The notes under the pieces were generated by a model. The model was not told where the DNA came from, made no database searches, and saw only the letters and a program-made list of their open reading frames with translations. Both the position numbers and the translations under genes were made by a program. Below, piece by piece: positions 30,164 to 37,825 of a DNA stretch of 64,000 nucleotides. Source of the stretch: UBA5070 sp035913415 (GTDB taxonomy: Bacteria; Fibrobacterota; Fibrobacteria; UBA5070); NCBI GenBank assembly GCA_035913415.1, contig JAMIIV010000159.1, forward strand, positions 62,001-126,000, read 5' to 3'. Every line of letters begins with the position of its first letter. Positions within the stretch are counted from its first letter, which is position 1.

Positions 30164-32356
30164 TCACCTTGCCGGCAGGAGAACCGTCGTTCCGATGGTC
30201 CGGCCGTCGAGCCGAACGACCACGATCCCCGATGCGCGGCGATCCATGCGCTCGACATGGGTCCCTTTGGACAGATTCCGGTCCAACACCACCGAGACGG
30301 TGCGTCCGCCCGCGTCCACGACCGCCACCCTGACCCGTCCCGCGCGCGGAAGCTCCAATCGCAGGCCGTCGTTTCCCACCGACACGACGGTTGCGGATCC
30401 GCTCCCGGGTCTCAACACCGAAGACCCGGGGCCATTCCCCTCCACCCACAGTCCTCCGTGCGCGTCGGACAGCACAAGGCGCGTCTGGCCAGGGGCCGCC
30501 CCGGGGTCGAAGACCCGCGCCGCGACGCGTTCGGCCAGCACCACGGAAATCCCTTGTGGGGCGCGTACCGTGGAAATCTCGCCAGCCTGCTCCCGCAGGA
30601 CCGAATCGCTGCCGTTCCAGGCATGCAAGACCCCCTCCGTGCGTGAGGCTCCCACCACCGGATTCCAACTCCCCCTGTCCAGCCAGGTGTACGACATGCT
30701 CCATCCGGTATCGGCACACATCCTGTCGCGAACCGCCGTGTCCCTCCAGTCGCAGCCGGAATCGAATTCCACCCGCCCCACATCCTCCTCGGCGATCGCG
30801 AATCCTCCCGACTCGCTGGAGTCGGGAAGCCAGTCGCGCATCCTGCGCGACGCGGGCAGCACCATCCCCGACGAAGTCGCGACGCCTCCACGTTCGATGA
30901 TCCATAGGGGGCGGTCGTCGGAGAGATGGAAACGCGCCACCTGCGGAGCTTCGGATTGGGACCAGGCGCGGATTCCCCGCACGGTCCCCCAGGATTGGAA
31001 CTGGTAGAGGGAATCGGCTCCTCCGACCAGAAGATCGGCTCCCGACCGCCCCAGCAATCCGACGTACGGCTTGACTCGGCGGTCCAACGTCCACGATTCC
31101 AGATCGCGACTGCTGGAAAGCTCCAGGATGTGGGAGATCCCCGAGCCCCAGCCGGCCAGCACCACCACGCGCTCGGGCTCAACCCCGGCCGCGGGCAGGA
31201 CCTCCAGGTCGAACACCGAATCCCGCAAGGGTCGCCAACCACCGTTTTCCCAGGCCAGGAGCCGCTTGGATTCCCAGGCCTGCGTCGCGGGATCTCCCAC
31301 GCCTTGCAACGCCAGGAGAGCTCCCCCGAAGGACCGCAGTTTCCGGATCCTCGATTCCGGGACGAATGCCTCGCGGGTCCACCCCTCGCCCTGTCGCCAA
31401 CGCGCGGGCGCCCCGCGTTCGGTGGCCCAGATGGATTCGCCATCCCATGCCACGCTCCCGTCGGCGGACAGGTACCGGTACGTGGTCCAACTGCGCCCCA
31501 GGTTGGTGCTGCGTGCCAGTTCCTGATGGAACCGCGCCCACAACTGGCCTCCCGCCAGGCGCATCTCCCAGGGTCCCTCCCGGTCCACCAGGCTGGATCG
31601 GCTCCAGGAGGCGCCCGCATCGAGCGACACATGGAGCGCTCCTGTCCCGTCGCCCGTGCGCGCCACGATGGTATCCCCCCAGACGGACACCTCCGCGAAG
31701 GGGGGCAAACCGGCCGCATCCCAGGTCTTGCCCAGATCGGGACTGCGCCAAGTCGCATCGCCCGTCTGTACCAGGAGCACATTCCCCGCGATCCAGCAGC
31801 GGACCGCCCCGGAGAGCATCTGCGGCGCGAAGGGATCCGTGGAAACCGGCGCCTTCCAGGCCCTCCAGATCCGGCTTGCCCCGCCAACGCCGCGACGTGT
31901 GATGGGCGCCTCCACCACGGAATCCGTTTCCACCAGCACCTGTCGTCCTCCGTTCGCGGCGCGGGCCACGGCGACCAGGCGCCGCCCGTCGGAGGCCACC
32001 GACACGAAGTCCACCCCACCCCCCATCCAGGCCGAGTTCCACACGGTGTCGCCCGGGCGCGCGTAGAGCACCACCTCTTCGCGGATGTCCAGGGCCCGCA
32101 CCCGATCGAGAGTCCGCACCTCGATCTCGCCTTCCATGCGCGCCACCCAACCGGGCGCGTCCAACGAACGCATCCAGGGGCCAGTCCCCTCGCGCCACGA
32201 GGCCCCACCCGCCGAATTCACCGCCAGAATCCGTCCCCCGTTGCCCGAGATCGACGCCACCCTCCCATCCGGAGGAGGAGGCACGGAAAACCAGGCCGAC
32301 ACCGAGGTGGTGGTGACGGTCAGGACCGCAAGAAGGGGAATCAAGGTGGCGTGCAT
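30164..32356 (-). CDS. Secreted BNR/Asp-box beta-propeller protein (about 730 aa)
   Basis: The start at 32356 gives a signal peptide (LIPLLAVLTVTTTSVSA). At least three Asp-box motifs are visible (SPDLGKTW, SLDAGASW, STNLGRSW), the signature of sialidase-type and photosystem-assembly propellers. No sialidase catalytic arginine triad can be assigned, so a binding or structural role is as likely as an enzymatic one. The last ~75 residues form a sorting-like beta domain (VRVAVVDAGGRTVSVVLD ... VVRLDGRTIG). It ends 27 bp before the helicase start and may be transcribed with it, though the functions look unrelated. Confidence 0.75.
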   Translation of the reverse strand: MHATLIPLLAVLTVTTTSVSAWFSVPPPPDGRVASISGNGGRILAVNSAGGASWREGTGPWMRSLDAPGWVARMEGEIEVRTLDRVRALDIREEVVLYARPGDTVWNSAWMGGGVDFVSVASDGRRLVAVARAANGGRQVLVETDSVVEAPITRRGVGGASRIWRAWKAPVSTDPFAPQMLSGAVRCWIAGNVLLVQTGDATWRSPDLGKTWDAAGLPPFAEVSVWGDTIVARTGDGTGALHVSLDAGASWSRSSLVDREGPWEMRLAGGQLWARFHQELARSTNLGRSWTTYRYLSADGSVAWDGESIWATERGAPARWRQGEGWTREAFVPESRIRKLRSFGGALLALQGVGDPATQAWESKRLLAWENGGWRPLRDSVFDLEVLPAAGVEPERVVVLAGWGSGISHILELSSSRDLESWTLDRRVKPYVGLLGRSGADLLVGGADSLYQFQSWGTVRGIRAWSQSEAPQVARFHLSDDRPLWIIERGGVATSSGMVLPASRRMRDWLPDSSESGGFAIAEEDVGRVEFDSGCDWRDTAVRDRMCADTGWSMSYTWLDRGSWNPVVGASRTEGVLHAWNGSDSVLREQAGEISTVRAPQGISVVLAERVAARVFDPGAAPGQTRLVLSDAHGGLWVEGNGPGSSVLRPGSGSATVVSVGNDGLRLELPRAGRVRVAVVDAGGRTVSVVLDRNLSKGTHVERMDRRASGIVVVRLDGRTIGTTVLLPAR

Positions 32357-32486
32357 GGGCAGAGGGGGGTAGGACGGGATTTCGCCAGGGGCGGGGGGGA
32401 TCGGAAGGGGTCGAGCAAGGATGTACCAAGGTTGTGCCGACCCGCGCGATCCGACCAAACCGCGCGTGAGGGGGGAGCAGAGGTCC

Positions 32487-33365
32487 TCAGGGCTCGAGGG
32501 TGTAGCAGCCTTCGACGCTCTCGGACACGATACGCCCCTCCCGCACCACGCGGGCTTGCAGGCAGACCGAGGCCATCACCCGGTACGATCCCTCGAGCAC
32601 GGTCCAGGCCTTGCCATCTTCCGAGATCTCGACCTGGTCGCTGGCATCGGCGGGGACGATCTCGACGGTCTGTGGTGAGTTGTAGCTGCCGGGGCCCGGC
32701 AAGAAGCGCGGGCCGTAGGAGATCGCGGCCGCCTTGGTGGTGTCGGCAGGCGCGTTCACCGTGTCTCCCGCGGCCATCTCGTGTGAACCGATGGACACCG
32801 CTTCGCCGGGCCGCACCTCGATCTGGTCGATCACCATCATCGATGCCCCTTCGCCCACGGCCATGACCACACGTCCGGCGGGCACGCGGGTCAGGAAGAA
32901 CCGGCCCGAAGCGTCGGTCAGGGCCATGCCTTCCAGGCCGAACAATCGCACCTTCGTGCCGGTGGGAACCCTGGCGATGACTCCTTGCACCGCGCCCACA
33001 GGATTCAGCCAGAGGGTGGCCTCGGTGTCGTGCGCCAGGCGCATCATGGCCGCCGCGTGGATGCCTCCCACGCGCACCATGCGCGGGTGGGAGGAATCGG
33101 TGGACGGGATGCGCACCTTCCCGAAAGCGTCCGTTTTCAGACGGAATCCGTCGGCATGTTCCGAGACGCTGTCGACGGCCTCGCCGTGCAGCCAGCGGGC
33201 GTCGCGCACCACCACCTCGGTGCCCACGGCGGGCTCGCCCCAGGCATCCAGCACCGTGGCCACCGTCACGGCGTTGCCGTGTTCGTCGGTTCCCGTGGTG
33301 CGGTCGTCGGCGCAACCACTCACCAGCAAGGCGGACAGGACCAAGGTCGACAGAGTGGTCTTCAT
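32487..33365 (-). CDS. Lipoprotein with regulatory-type beta domain and chitobiase-C-like tail (292 aa)
   Basis: The lipobox LVSGC puts the anchored Cys at residue 18. The next ~190 residues alternate strands as in carboxypeptidase regulatory-like domains (TGTDEHGNAVTVATVLDAWG, RIPSTDSSHPRMVRVGG). The C-terminal part (FLPGPGSYNSPQTVEI ... VEISEDGKAWTVL) resembles chitobiase/beta-hexosaminidase C-terminal modules. Its ATG overlaps the stop of the TIGR02147 gene, so both are translated together. This pairing is characteristic of Fibrobacter genomes and suggests that the regulator controls surface-protein expression. Precise role unknown. Confidence 0.8.
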   Translation of the reverse strand: MKTTLSTLVLSALLVSGCADDRTTGTDEHGNAVTVATVLDAWGEPAVGTEVVVRDARWLHGEAVDSVSEHADGFRLKTDAFGKVRIPSTDSSHPRMVRVGGIHAAAMMRLAHDTEATLWLNPVGAVQGVIARVPTGTKVRLFGLEGMALTDASGRFFLTRVPAGRVVMAVGEGASMMVIDQIEVRPGEAVSIGSHEMAAGDTVNAPADTTKAAAISYGPRFLPGPGSYNSPQTVEIVPADASDQVEISEDGKAWTVLEGSYRVMASVCLQARVVREGRIVSESVEGCYTLEP

Positions 33366-34213
33366 CGCGGATCCTCCGGGTCGTCCGGATCCTGGCTGAG
33401 GGGGAAGAACTGCACATTGAGGGCGTACACGCGATCGCCCTCCTTCTCGAAATCCTGGGCGATGCGCACGAGTCGGTCCTTGAACTCGCGGATCTCCTGC
33501 TTGATGGTGGGAAACGCCGAGGCCGGCAGCCCCATGACCATCGTCGAGACGTCGCGCTTCGACGGAACGACCGCCTCGATGGACTCGTGGCCCAATCGGG
33601 CGTACTCCATGTTTCCGGCACGCACGGCCATCGAGAGCACTTCGCCCCCCGACGTGATGGCGGTATCCTTCTGTTTCCAGCGCTGACCGGCCCGCTCCAG
33701 GAACCCCAGTTTCTCCAGCAGCGCCATGCCGTCCTTGGCCTCGGCCTTGGTGATCCGCGGCCGCACGGCGCGCGCCAATGCACCCCAGTCGTCACCCCAG
33801 TCGCGCTGGATGGCCAGTTCGCGCAGCACCGGAAGGTACCAGCGCGAGTAGTACTCGTAGCGGTCCAGCGGCACCACCGACACCACCACCTTGCGCCGCA
33901 GACCGCGCATGGTCTCCAGGAAGGTCTTCTTGGCCAGCGGGTCCTGCGCCTGGTTGAACCGCACCAGCGCCCCGAAGAACGCCGCGTCGGTGTCCACCAA
34001 CCCCAAGGCCTTGGCGAACATCGGGATGGTGGCCTCGGTGAGATTGCGTTTGCCGTCCATCACCGAGCGCAACGCGCTGGGCGAGCGCAATCCCGCCTTC
34101 TGCGAGAACTGCCGATGGCTGAACACGGCGCTGCGCTTCTTGCGGTCTTCGTAGAAGTCCCGCAGGAATTGCCGGTAATCCGTGTACGCCTCGATCCGCT
34201 CCATAGCGTTCAT
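33362..34213 (-). CDS. TIGR02147-family protein (about 283 aa)
   Basis: The N terminus (YTDYRQFLRDFYEDRK) and the helix-turn-helix-like stretch (FSHRQFSQKAGLRSPSALRS) match the TIGR02147 family, strongly expanded in Fibrobacter. The end (VYALNVQFFPLS) is also typical. The function is not established; the helix-turn-helix-like region suggests DNA binding. ATG at 34213 or 34204; neither has a good ribosome site. The stop codon overlaps the start of the coupled lipoprotein. Confidence 0.88.
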   Translation of the reverse strand: MNAMERIEAYTDYRQFLRDFYEDRKKRSAVFSHRQFSQKAGLRSPSALRSVMDGKRNLTEATIPMFAKALGLVDTDAAFFGALVRFNQAQDPLAKKTFLETMRGLRRKVVVSVVPLDRYEYYSRWYLPVLRELAIQRDWGDDWGALARAVRPRITKAEAKDGMALLEKLGFLERAGQRWKQKDTAITSGGEVLSMAVRAGNMEYARLGHESIEAVVPSKRDVSTMVMGLPASAFPTIKQEIREFKDRLVRIAQDFEKEGDRVYALNVQFFPLSQDPDDPEDPR

Positions 34214-34665
34214 TGTAAGGATTTCCGGCGCCTTCCACGATTGGAGCCCGCCGAAAATCGTACGCCTGACGGGTACAGCACTCCCACTGTACCACTCCCC
34301 CTCTGCTGAACTATCCCAAGACGACGACCGGGCGCCTCCCCCGCCATCCAACCCGCCGGATGGTCGCGGCGGGGGACCAGGCTGCCTCCCTTCGACAGGC
34401 TCAGGGCGGGACCAAGCCTCCTCGCCTTCCCTGCCCCCGACCACCCGGGCCCGGATTCCCAACGACGGGGCTGCGGGGTCATTGGGCCTTCCGGCCGGCA
34501 TCCCTGGCGCGCTCCAGTCCTCGATCCGACCTTAGGGTGTTGCCCAGGAACTGTGGCCGAGCCAGCCAAGTCAGCCGGTCCCGTTGCCACGCACGAGCGC
34601 GCGCCCCAACCTTCTTGCATTCGAATTTACGCCGAATTCGAATAGATCCCGTTACATTTACACCT
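34214..34665. other. Divergent intergenic region with a REP-like element
   Basis: No gene is supported in these 452 bp. At 34388-34406 stands CCCTTCGACAGGCTCAGGG, the well-known REP-type core also seen at 60922 and 61615. The right end becomes AT-rich before the DUF4143 gene and carries a twin palindrome. Confidence 0.6.
34619..34643. promoter_or_regulatory. Twin palindromic operator candidate (ATTCGAAT x2)
   Basis: ATTCGAAT occurs at 34619-34626 and 34636-34643, 17 bp start to start, just before a TACATT (-10 like) at the start of the DUF4143 ATPase gene. Two self-complementary octamers about one and a half helical turns apart are typical of dimeric repressor sites. Confidence 0.5.
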
Positions 34666-35946
34666 ATGGAGCGTCTCCGCCTTCTGCAGGACCGTCTGAC
34701 AGCGCGCTGGGGCTCCCCGCAGGGCCGCATCACCGTGCTCACGGGCGCTCGCCAGGTGGGCAAGACCACGCTGGTGCAACGTGCGTTTCCCGAGGTTCCG
34801 CTGCTGCGGTTCGATGCACTCGCCGAGCGCATGGCCTACCAGGCTCTGACGCCGGCAGACTGGATCACCCGCTACCCCGTCGCCATACTCGACGAGGTCC
34901 AGAAATCGCCGGCTCTGTTCGATACCCTCAAGAGTTGTTTCGACCAGGATCCCCGGGTGCGCTACCTCCTCCTGGGTTCCAGCCAGATCCAACTGCTGCA
35001 AGGGGTTCGGGAGACCCTCGCCGGACGCGCCGCGCTGCTACGCCTGCACCCGCTCACGTTGCCGGAGCTGATGGACACCCGCGCTTCCGTGCCCGCATCG
35101 GTCTTCCAGACCATGCTGCTGAACCCCGACGACATCGTCTCCCTCCTTGACAAGGCGTCCGACCCTATCCGCGTGCTGTCCGAACAGGACGCGGTCGCGC
35201 GCCTGTGGTGGGACCACCTGGTCCGCTGGGGCGGCATGCCCGCCCTGATCGCCCCGGAACTCGACGACCTCGACCGCCTCGACTGGCTGCGCGACTACCA
35301 GGAACTTTACCTGCAACGGGATCTCGGAGACCTCGCACGCCTGACCGATCTCGAGCCGTTCGCCCGCGCCCAGAAGATTGCCGCCCTGCGGTCGGGCGAG
35401 CCCATCCAGTTCGCCGCCCTCGGAGCAGCGGCGGGTGTGTCCGCTCCCACCGCCCGGCGGTATCTGCAGTTCCTGGAACTCTCCTTCCAGATCGTGCTTC
35501 TCCAGCCGTGGTTCCGCAACGCCGAGAAGCGGCTCTCGAAGACGCCCAAGCTCCACTTCCTCGACAACGGCATCCGGCGCGGCATCCTGCGGCGCACCGG
35601 CGATCCCGACGGCCACGAGCTCGAGACCGTGGTGGTGGCGGAGTGCCTCAAGCAGGGGGCTCTCACCCGCACCGGCGTGGAGTTCCACCATCTGCGCACC
35701 GTCGACGGCCGGGAAGTCGATCTCCTCCTGGAGTTGGACCGGGGATATATCGCCATCGAGGTCAAGCTCTCCGAACGTGTGACGGATTCCGACGCACGCC
35801 ATCTGCGCGACCTCTCCTCCCTCCTCGACAAACCCCTTCTGGCCGGAATCGTGGCCAGCCACGATCCGCAGGCGCGCCGTCTGGCACCCGGCGTCGCGGG
35901 CGAGCCCATCCAGGCCCTGCCCGCATGGCGGCTGTTCGGGCCTTGA
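34666..35946 (+). CDS. AAA ATPase with DUF4143 domain (426 aa)
   Basis: Walker A GARQVGKTT at about residue 24 and Walker B AILDEVQ; the C-terminal half is the DUF4143 region, with a winged-helix-like segment (GVSAPTARRYLQFLELSF). It ends in a nuclease-like pattern GREVDLLLEL...IEVKL (D ... E-x-K). Members are widespread, often in mobile or defence-associated positions; substrates are unknown. The ATG at 34666 sits only a few bases after a -10-like TACATT, so the mRNA may be leaderless. It is convergent with the HipBST operon. Confidence 0.87.
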   Translation: MERLRLLQDRLTARWGSPQGRITVLTGARQVGKTTLVQRAFPEVPLLRFDALAERMAYQALTPADWITRYPVAILDEVQKSPALFDTLKSCFDQDPRVRYLLLGSSQIQLLQGVRETLAGRAALLRLHPLTLPELMDTRASVPASVFQTMLLNPDDIVSLLDKASDPIRVLSEQDAVARLWWDHLVRWGGMPALIAPELDDLDRLDWLRDYQELYLQRDLGDLARLTDLEPFARAQKIAALRSGEPIQFAALGAAAGVSAPTARRYLQFLELSFQIVLLQPWFRNAEKRLSKTPKLHFLDNGIRRGILRRTGDPDGHELETVVVAECLKQGALTRTGVEFHHLRTVDGREVDLLLELDRGYIAIEVKLSERVTDSDARHLRDLSSLLDKPLLAGIVASHDPQARRLAPGVAGEPIQALPAWRLFGP

Positions 35947-36001
35947 CACGACCGTCGCTCCCGTTCCTCCTCCAGCGAAGCCCCCGCGCAGGAAGCCACG
36001 C

Positions 36002-36021
36002 AAATCGATTACGATCGATTT
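36002..36021. terminator. Inverted repeat between convergent genes
   Basis: AAATCGAT and ATCGATTT form perfect 8-bp arms around TACG, in the 151 bp between the DUF4143 gene and hipT. It could act as a weak bidirectional terminator or a binding site. A second palindrome, GATCATGATC, is at 36047-36056. Confidence 0.35.
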
Positions 36022-36097
36022 CGATGCACATCAGCATGGTTTGATCGATCATGATCGTCCCAAGTGCGCCGAGGTGCTCGCCCCGTGAAGGGATCGA

Positions 36098-37099
36098 CTA
36101 CCGGGTGGGTTCCTGCATCCCCATGCCCAAGGCCCTCGCCCGCTCGTTCCACAGCCCACCCAGCCGCGCTTGCAGATCCTCCGCCAGGAAGCTGCGCGCG
36201 ATCAGGTCCATCACCCCCGGAGTGGACGCCCCGACTCCCGCAAGCCAGCTCGAGCAGCGCGTCGCAACCAGTTCCCAGCGGCGTGCCAGCTCCAGAAAAT
36301 CGGCGCCGGTCCAGAACCCGAGCGCCTCGAAGGAAGGTGTGAGCTCCCCGCCGCGGAAGAGATCGAGGGCCAGAGGGGATTCGTCGGGGAAGTGCAGCGA
36401 GGTCGAGAGCAGATCGTAGGCCGGAGCGAGGCGATACCCTCCGTCGGGATCTTCAAGCAAGGAGAAGTTCTTCCAATGGGCATCGCCATTGCCCAAGGCG
36501 TAGCACACGACAATCCTCTGCCATAGCCTTTCCAGCGCCACCTTCCAGGCGGGGCATCCCAGACGGATTCCGTCGGACATCTCCTCGTACGATCCCAGGT
36601 ATTTCCAGTTCCTGTCTTCCGTGGACCTGGCCATGACCTGCCCCAGGTCCTCCTGGTGGAGGCGCCCGTCGACCGTTCCCGCTCCGCGGTCGTACCGGCG
36701 CACCAGATAGGCCGGTTCATCGTCGGAGAGGATCACCAACGCGTTGGGGGGTGTTTCCACGTGGAAGACCTTGCCTGCGATCTGCATGCAGAGGTGTTCG
36801 TTGGCGGGGACGCACTCGGCGCGGTGCAGAGGAGCGGACGAGATCGGCTTGAGCAGGAAGTCGCCCCCGGCCTGCACGGGCTCCAGCGCTCCCCGCACCA
36901 GCTTCAACTGGACCTTGTCCTGGACGCCGGAAATCGACATCCGGTTGGGTGCGACGCTGCGCGCCAGGTTCAGGTCGGCCCGGGTGAACGGAAGGCGATG
37001 CGGGAAAACGCCCTTCCCGCCGGACAGGCTGCGCCTCGCTCGGGGGGTGTATCCTTCGAACGCGAGGTCGGACAACGTGGACCGGCAACGCCAGGTCAT
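36098..37099 (-). CDS. hipT: HipT-type serine/threonine kinase toxin (333 aa)
   Basis: A HipA-type kinase lacking the N-terminal subdomain, as in HipT of tripartite HipBST systems (family length about 335). It has the SIS motif at residues 55-57, the autophosphorylated position that distinguishes HipT, then GVQDKVQLKL and the lysine of FLLKPIS. It also has the catalytic loop GNGDAHWKN and the metal-binding YDL. The known HipT phosphorylates tryptophanyl-tRNA synthetase and stops translation. The ATG overlaps the hipS stop (ATGA), so the toxin is coupled to its antitoxin. Confidence 0.88.
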   Translation of the reverse strand: MTWRCRSTLSDLAFEGYTPRARRSLSGGKGVFPHRLPFTRADLNLARSVAPNRMSISGVQDKVQLKLVRGALEPVQAGGDFLLKPISSAPLHRAECVPANEHLCMQIAGKVFHVETPPNALVILSDDEPAYLVRRYDRGAGTVDGRLHQEDLGQVMARSTEDRNWKYLGSYEEMSDGIRLGCPAWKVALERLWQRIVVCYALGNGDAHWKNFSLLEDPDGGYRLAPAYDLLSTSLHFPDESPLALDLFRGGELTPSFEALGFWTGADFLELARRWELVATRCSSWLAGVGASTPGVMDLIARSFLAEDLQARLGGLWNERARALGMGMQEPTR

Positions 37100-37428
37100 G
37101 TGTCGGTCTCCACCAACGGCTGGACGGTGACAGCTCCCGGCGCATCTTCCACGCAGGTGGCCAGGAGCAACCCGAAACTGTCCTCTTCCGCGAGCCGCGC
37201 CTGGCGCGCCTGGAGCTTGCGCAACGGTCCTTCGGCAAGCAGGCCCTCGAAGAACGGAAACAGGCGGCTGCCGCAGTAGGACTCCATGCGAAGGGGAAGG
37301 CTTGCACTCAGCGCTGGCCCACGGCGGCGGACGACGTCCTCCAGGTACGTGAACCGGAAACCGTCCGCATGCTCCTCGAGCAACCCGACAGGCTTGCCAT
37401 GAAGCCGGATCTCGGCGCGGCGCATCAC
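37096..37428 (-). CDS. hipS: HipS-type antitoxin, detached HipA N-subdomain (110 aa)
   Basis: Matches the N-terminal subdomain 1 of HipA (GKPVGLLEEHADGFRFTYLE, ALSASLPL, PFFEGLLAEG) as a free-standing protein. In the characterised HipBST system HipS, not HipB, is the main neutraliser of the kinase. The start at 37428 overlaps the hipB stop, and the stop overlaps the hipT start, making a tightly coupled three-gene unit. Confidence 0.87.
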   Translation of the reverse strand: MMRRAEIRLHGKPVGLLEEHADGFRFTYLEDVVRRRGPALSASLPLRMESYCGSRLFPFFEGLLAEGPLRKLQARQARLAEEDSFGLLLATCVEDAPGAVTVQPLVETDT

Positions 37429-37661
37429 GAATCGCTCCGGTCGTCGCCCTGCCCCCGTGTGCGGATGAACAGTTCCAGCCCCACAACCTCGAGAACCTTC
37501 GAGGCCACCTCCAAGGTCGGGTTCCCTTTCCCCGATTCCAGGTTGTGCAACGTGTGCAGACTCACCCCGGCCATCTGGGCGACATCCTGCTGCGCCAGTC
37601 GCAGGCTCTTCCGCCGAGCCCGAAGCTGGGCACCCATGGTTTCCATCATGGAATTATTCAT
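37425..37661 (-). CDS. hipB: HipB-type Xre-family DNA-binding protein (78 aa or shorter)
   Basis: A compact helix-turn-helix protein (RARRKSLRLAQQDVAQMAGV, SLHTLHNLESGKGNPTLEV) that would bind the operon's palindromes and repress it. It precedes hipS with a 4-bp overlap. The start is uncertain: ATG at 37661, 37649 or 37637. The first two lie inside the large palindrome at 37640-37672, and the last is preceded by GGAAA, so a shorter 70-residue product is plausible. Confidence 0.85.
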   Translation of the reverse strand: MNNSMMETMGAQLRARRKSLRLAQQDVAQMAGVSLHTLHNLESGKGNPTLEVASKVLEVVGLELFIRTRGQGDDRSDS

Positions 37662-37672
37662 TATGATGGAAA
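37640..37672. promoter_or_regulatory. Probable HipB operator, overlapping the hipB start
   Basis: TTTCCATCAT (37640-37649) and ATGATGGAAA (37663-37672) are perfect 10-bp arms with a 13-bp AT-rich spacer. HipB-type regulators bind such inverted repeats at their own promoter. Confidence 0.65.
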
Positions 37673-37710
37673 TTTACCTAATTCTCACGGTCGGCACTAG
37701 AGGAATACCT

Positions 37711-37740
37711 GCATAATCTTCGTTAAACTGAAGATTATGC
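37711..37740. promoter_or_regulatory. Second perfect inverted repeat upstream of hipB
   Basis: GCATAATCTTC (37711-37721) and GAAGATTATGC (37730-37740) are perfect 11-bp arms around GTTAAACT. The arms differ from those of the site at 37640, so another protein or a second operator class may be involved. AT-rich composition and lack of a T-run argue against a terminator. Confidence 0.5.
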
Positions 37741-37825
37741 GGCCTTCACGAGGAAACAACGATTCCTCTCTCGCCCACGGCCACTAGGCACCTGTTCAGG
37801 CCCTAGCGTCTCCAAAACGCAGACC

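Noticed and set aside
37711..37740. Perfect 11-bp inverted repeat as a terminator
   Set aside because: The arms are AT-rich, no T-run follows on either strand, and it lies upstream of hipB, so an operator is more likely.
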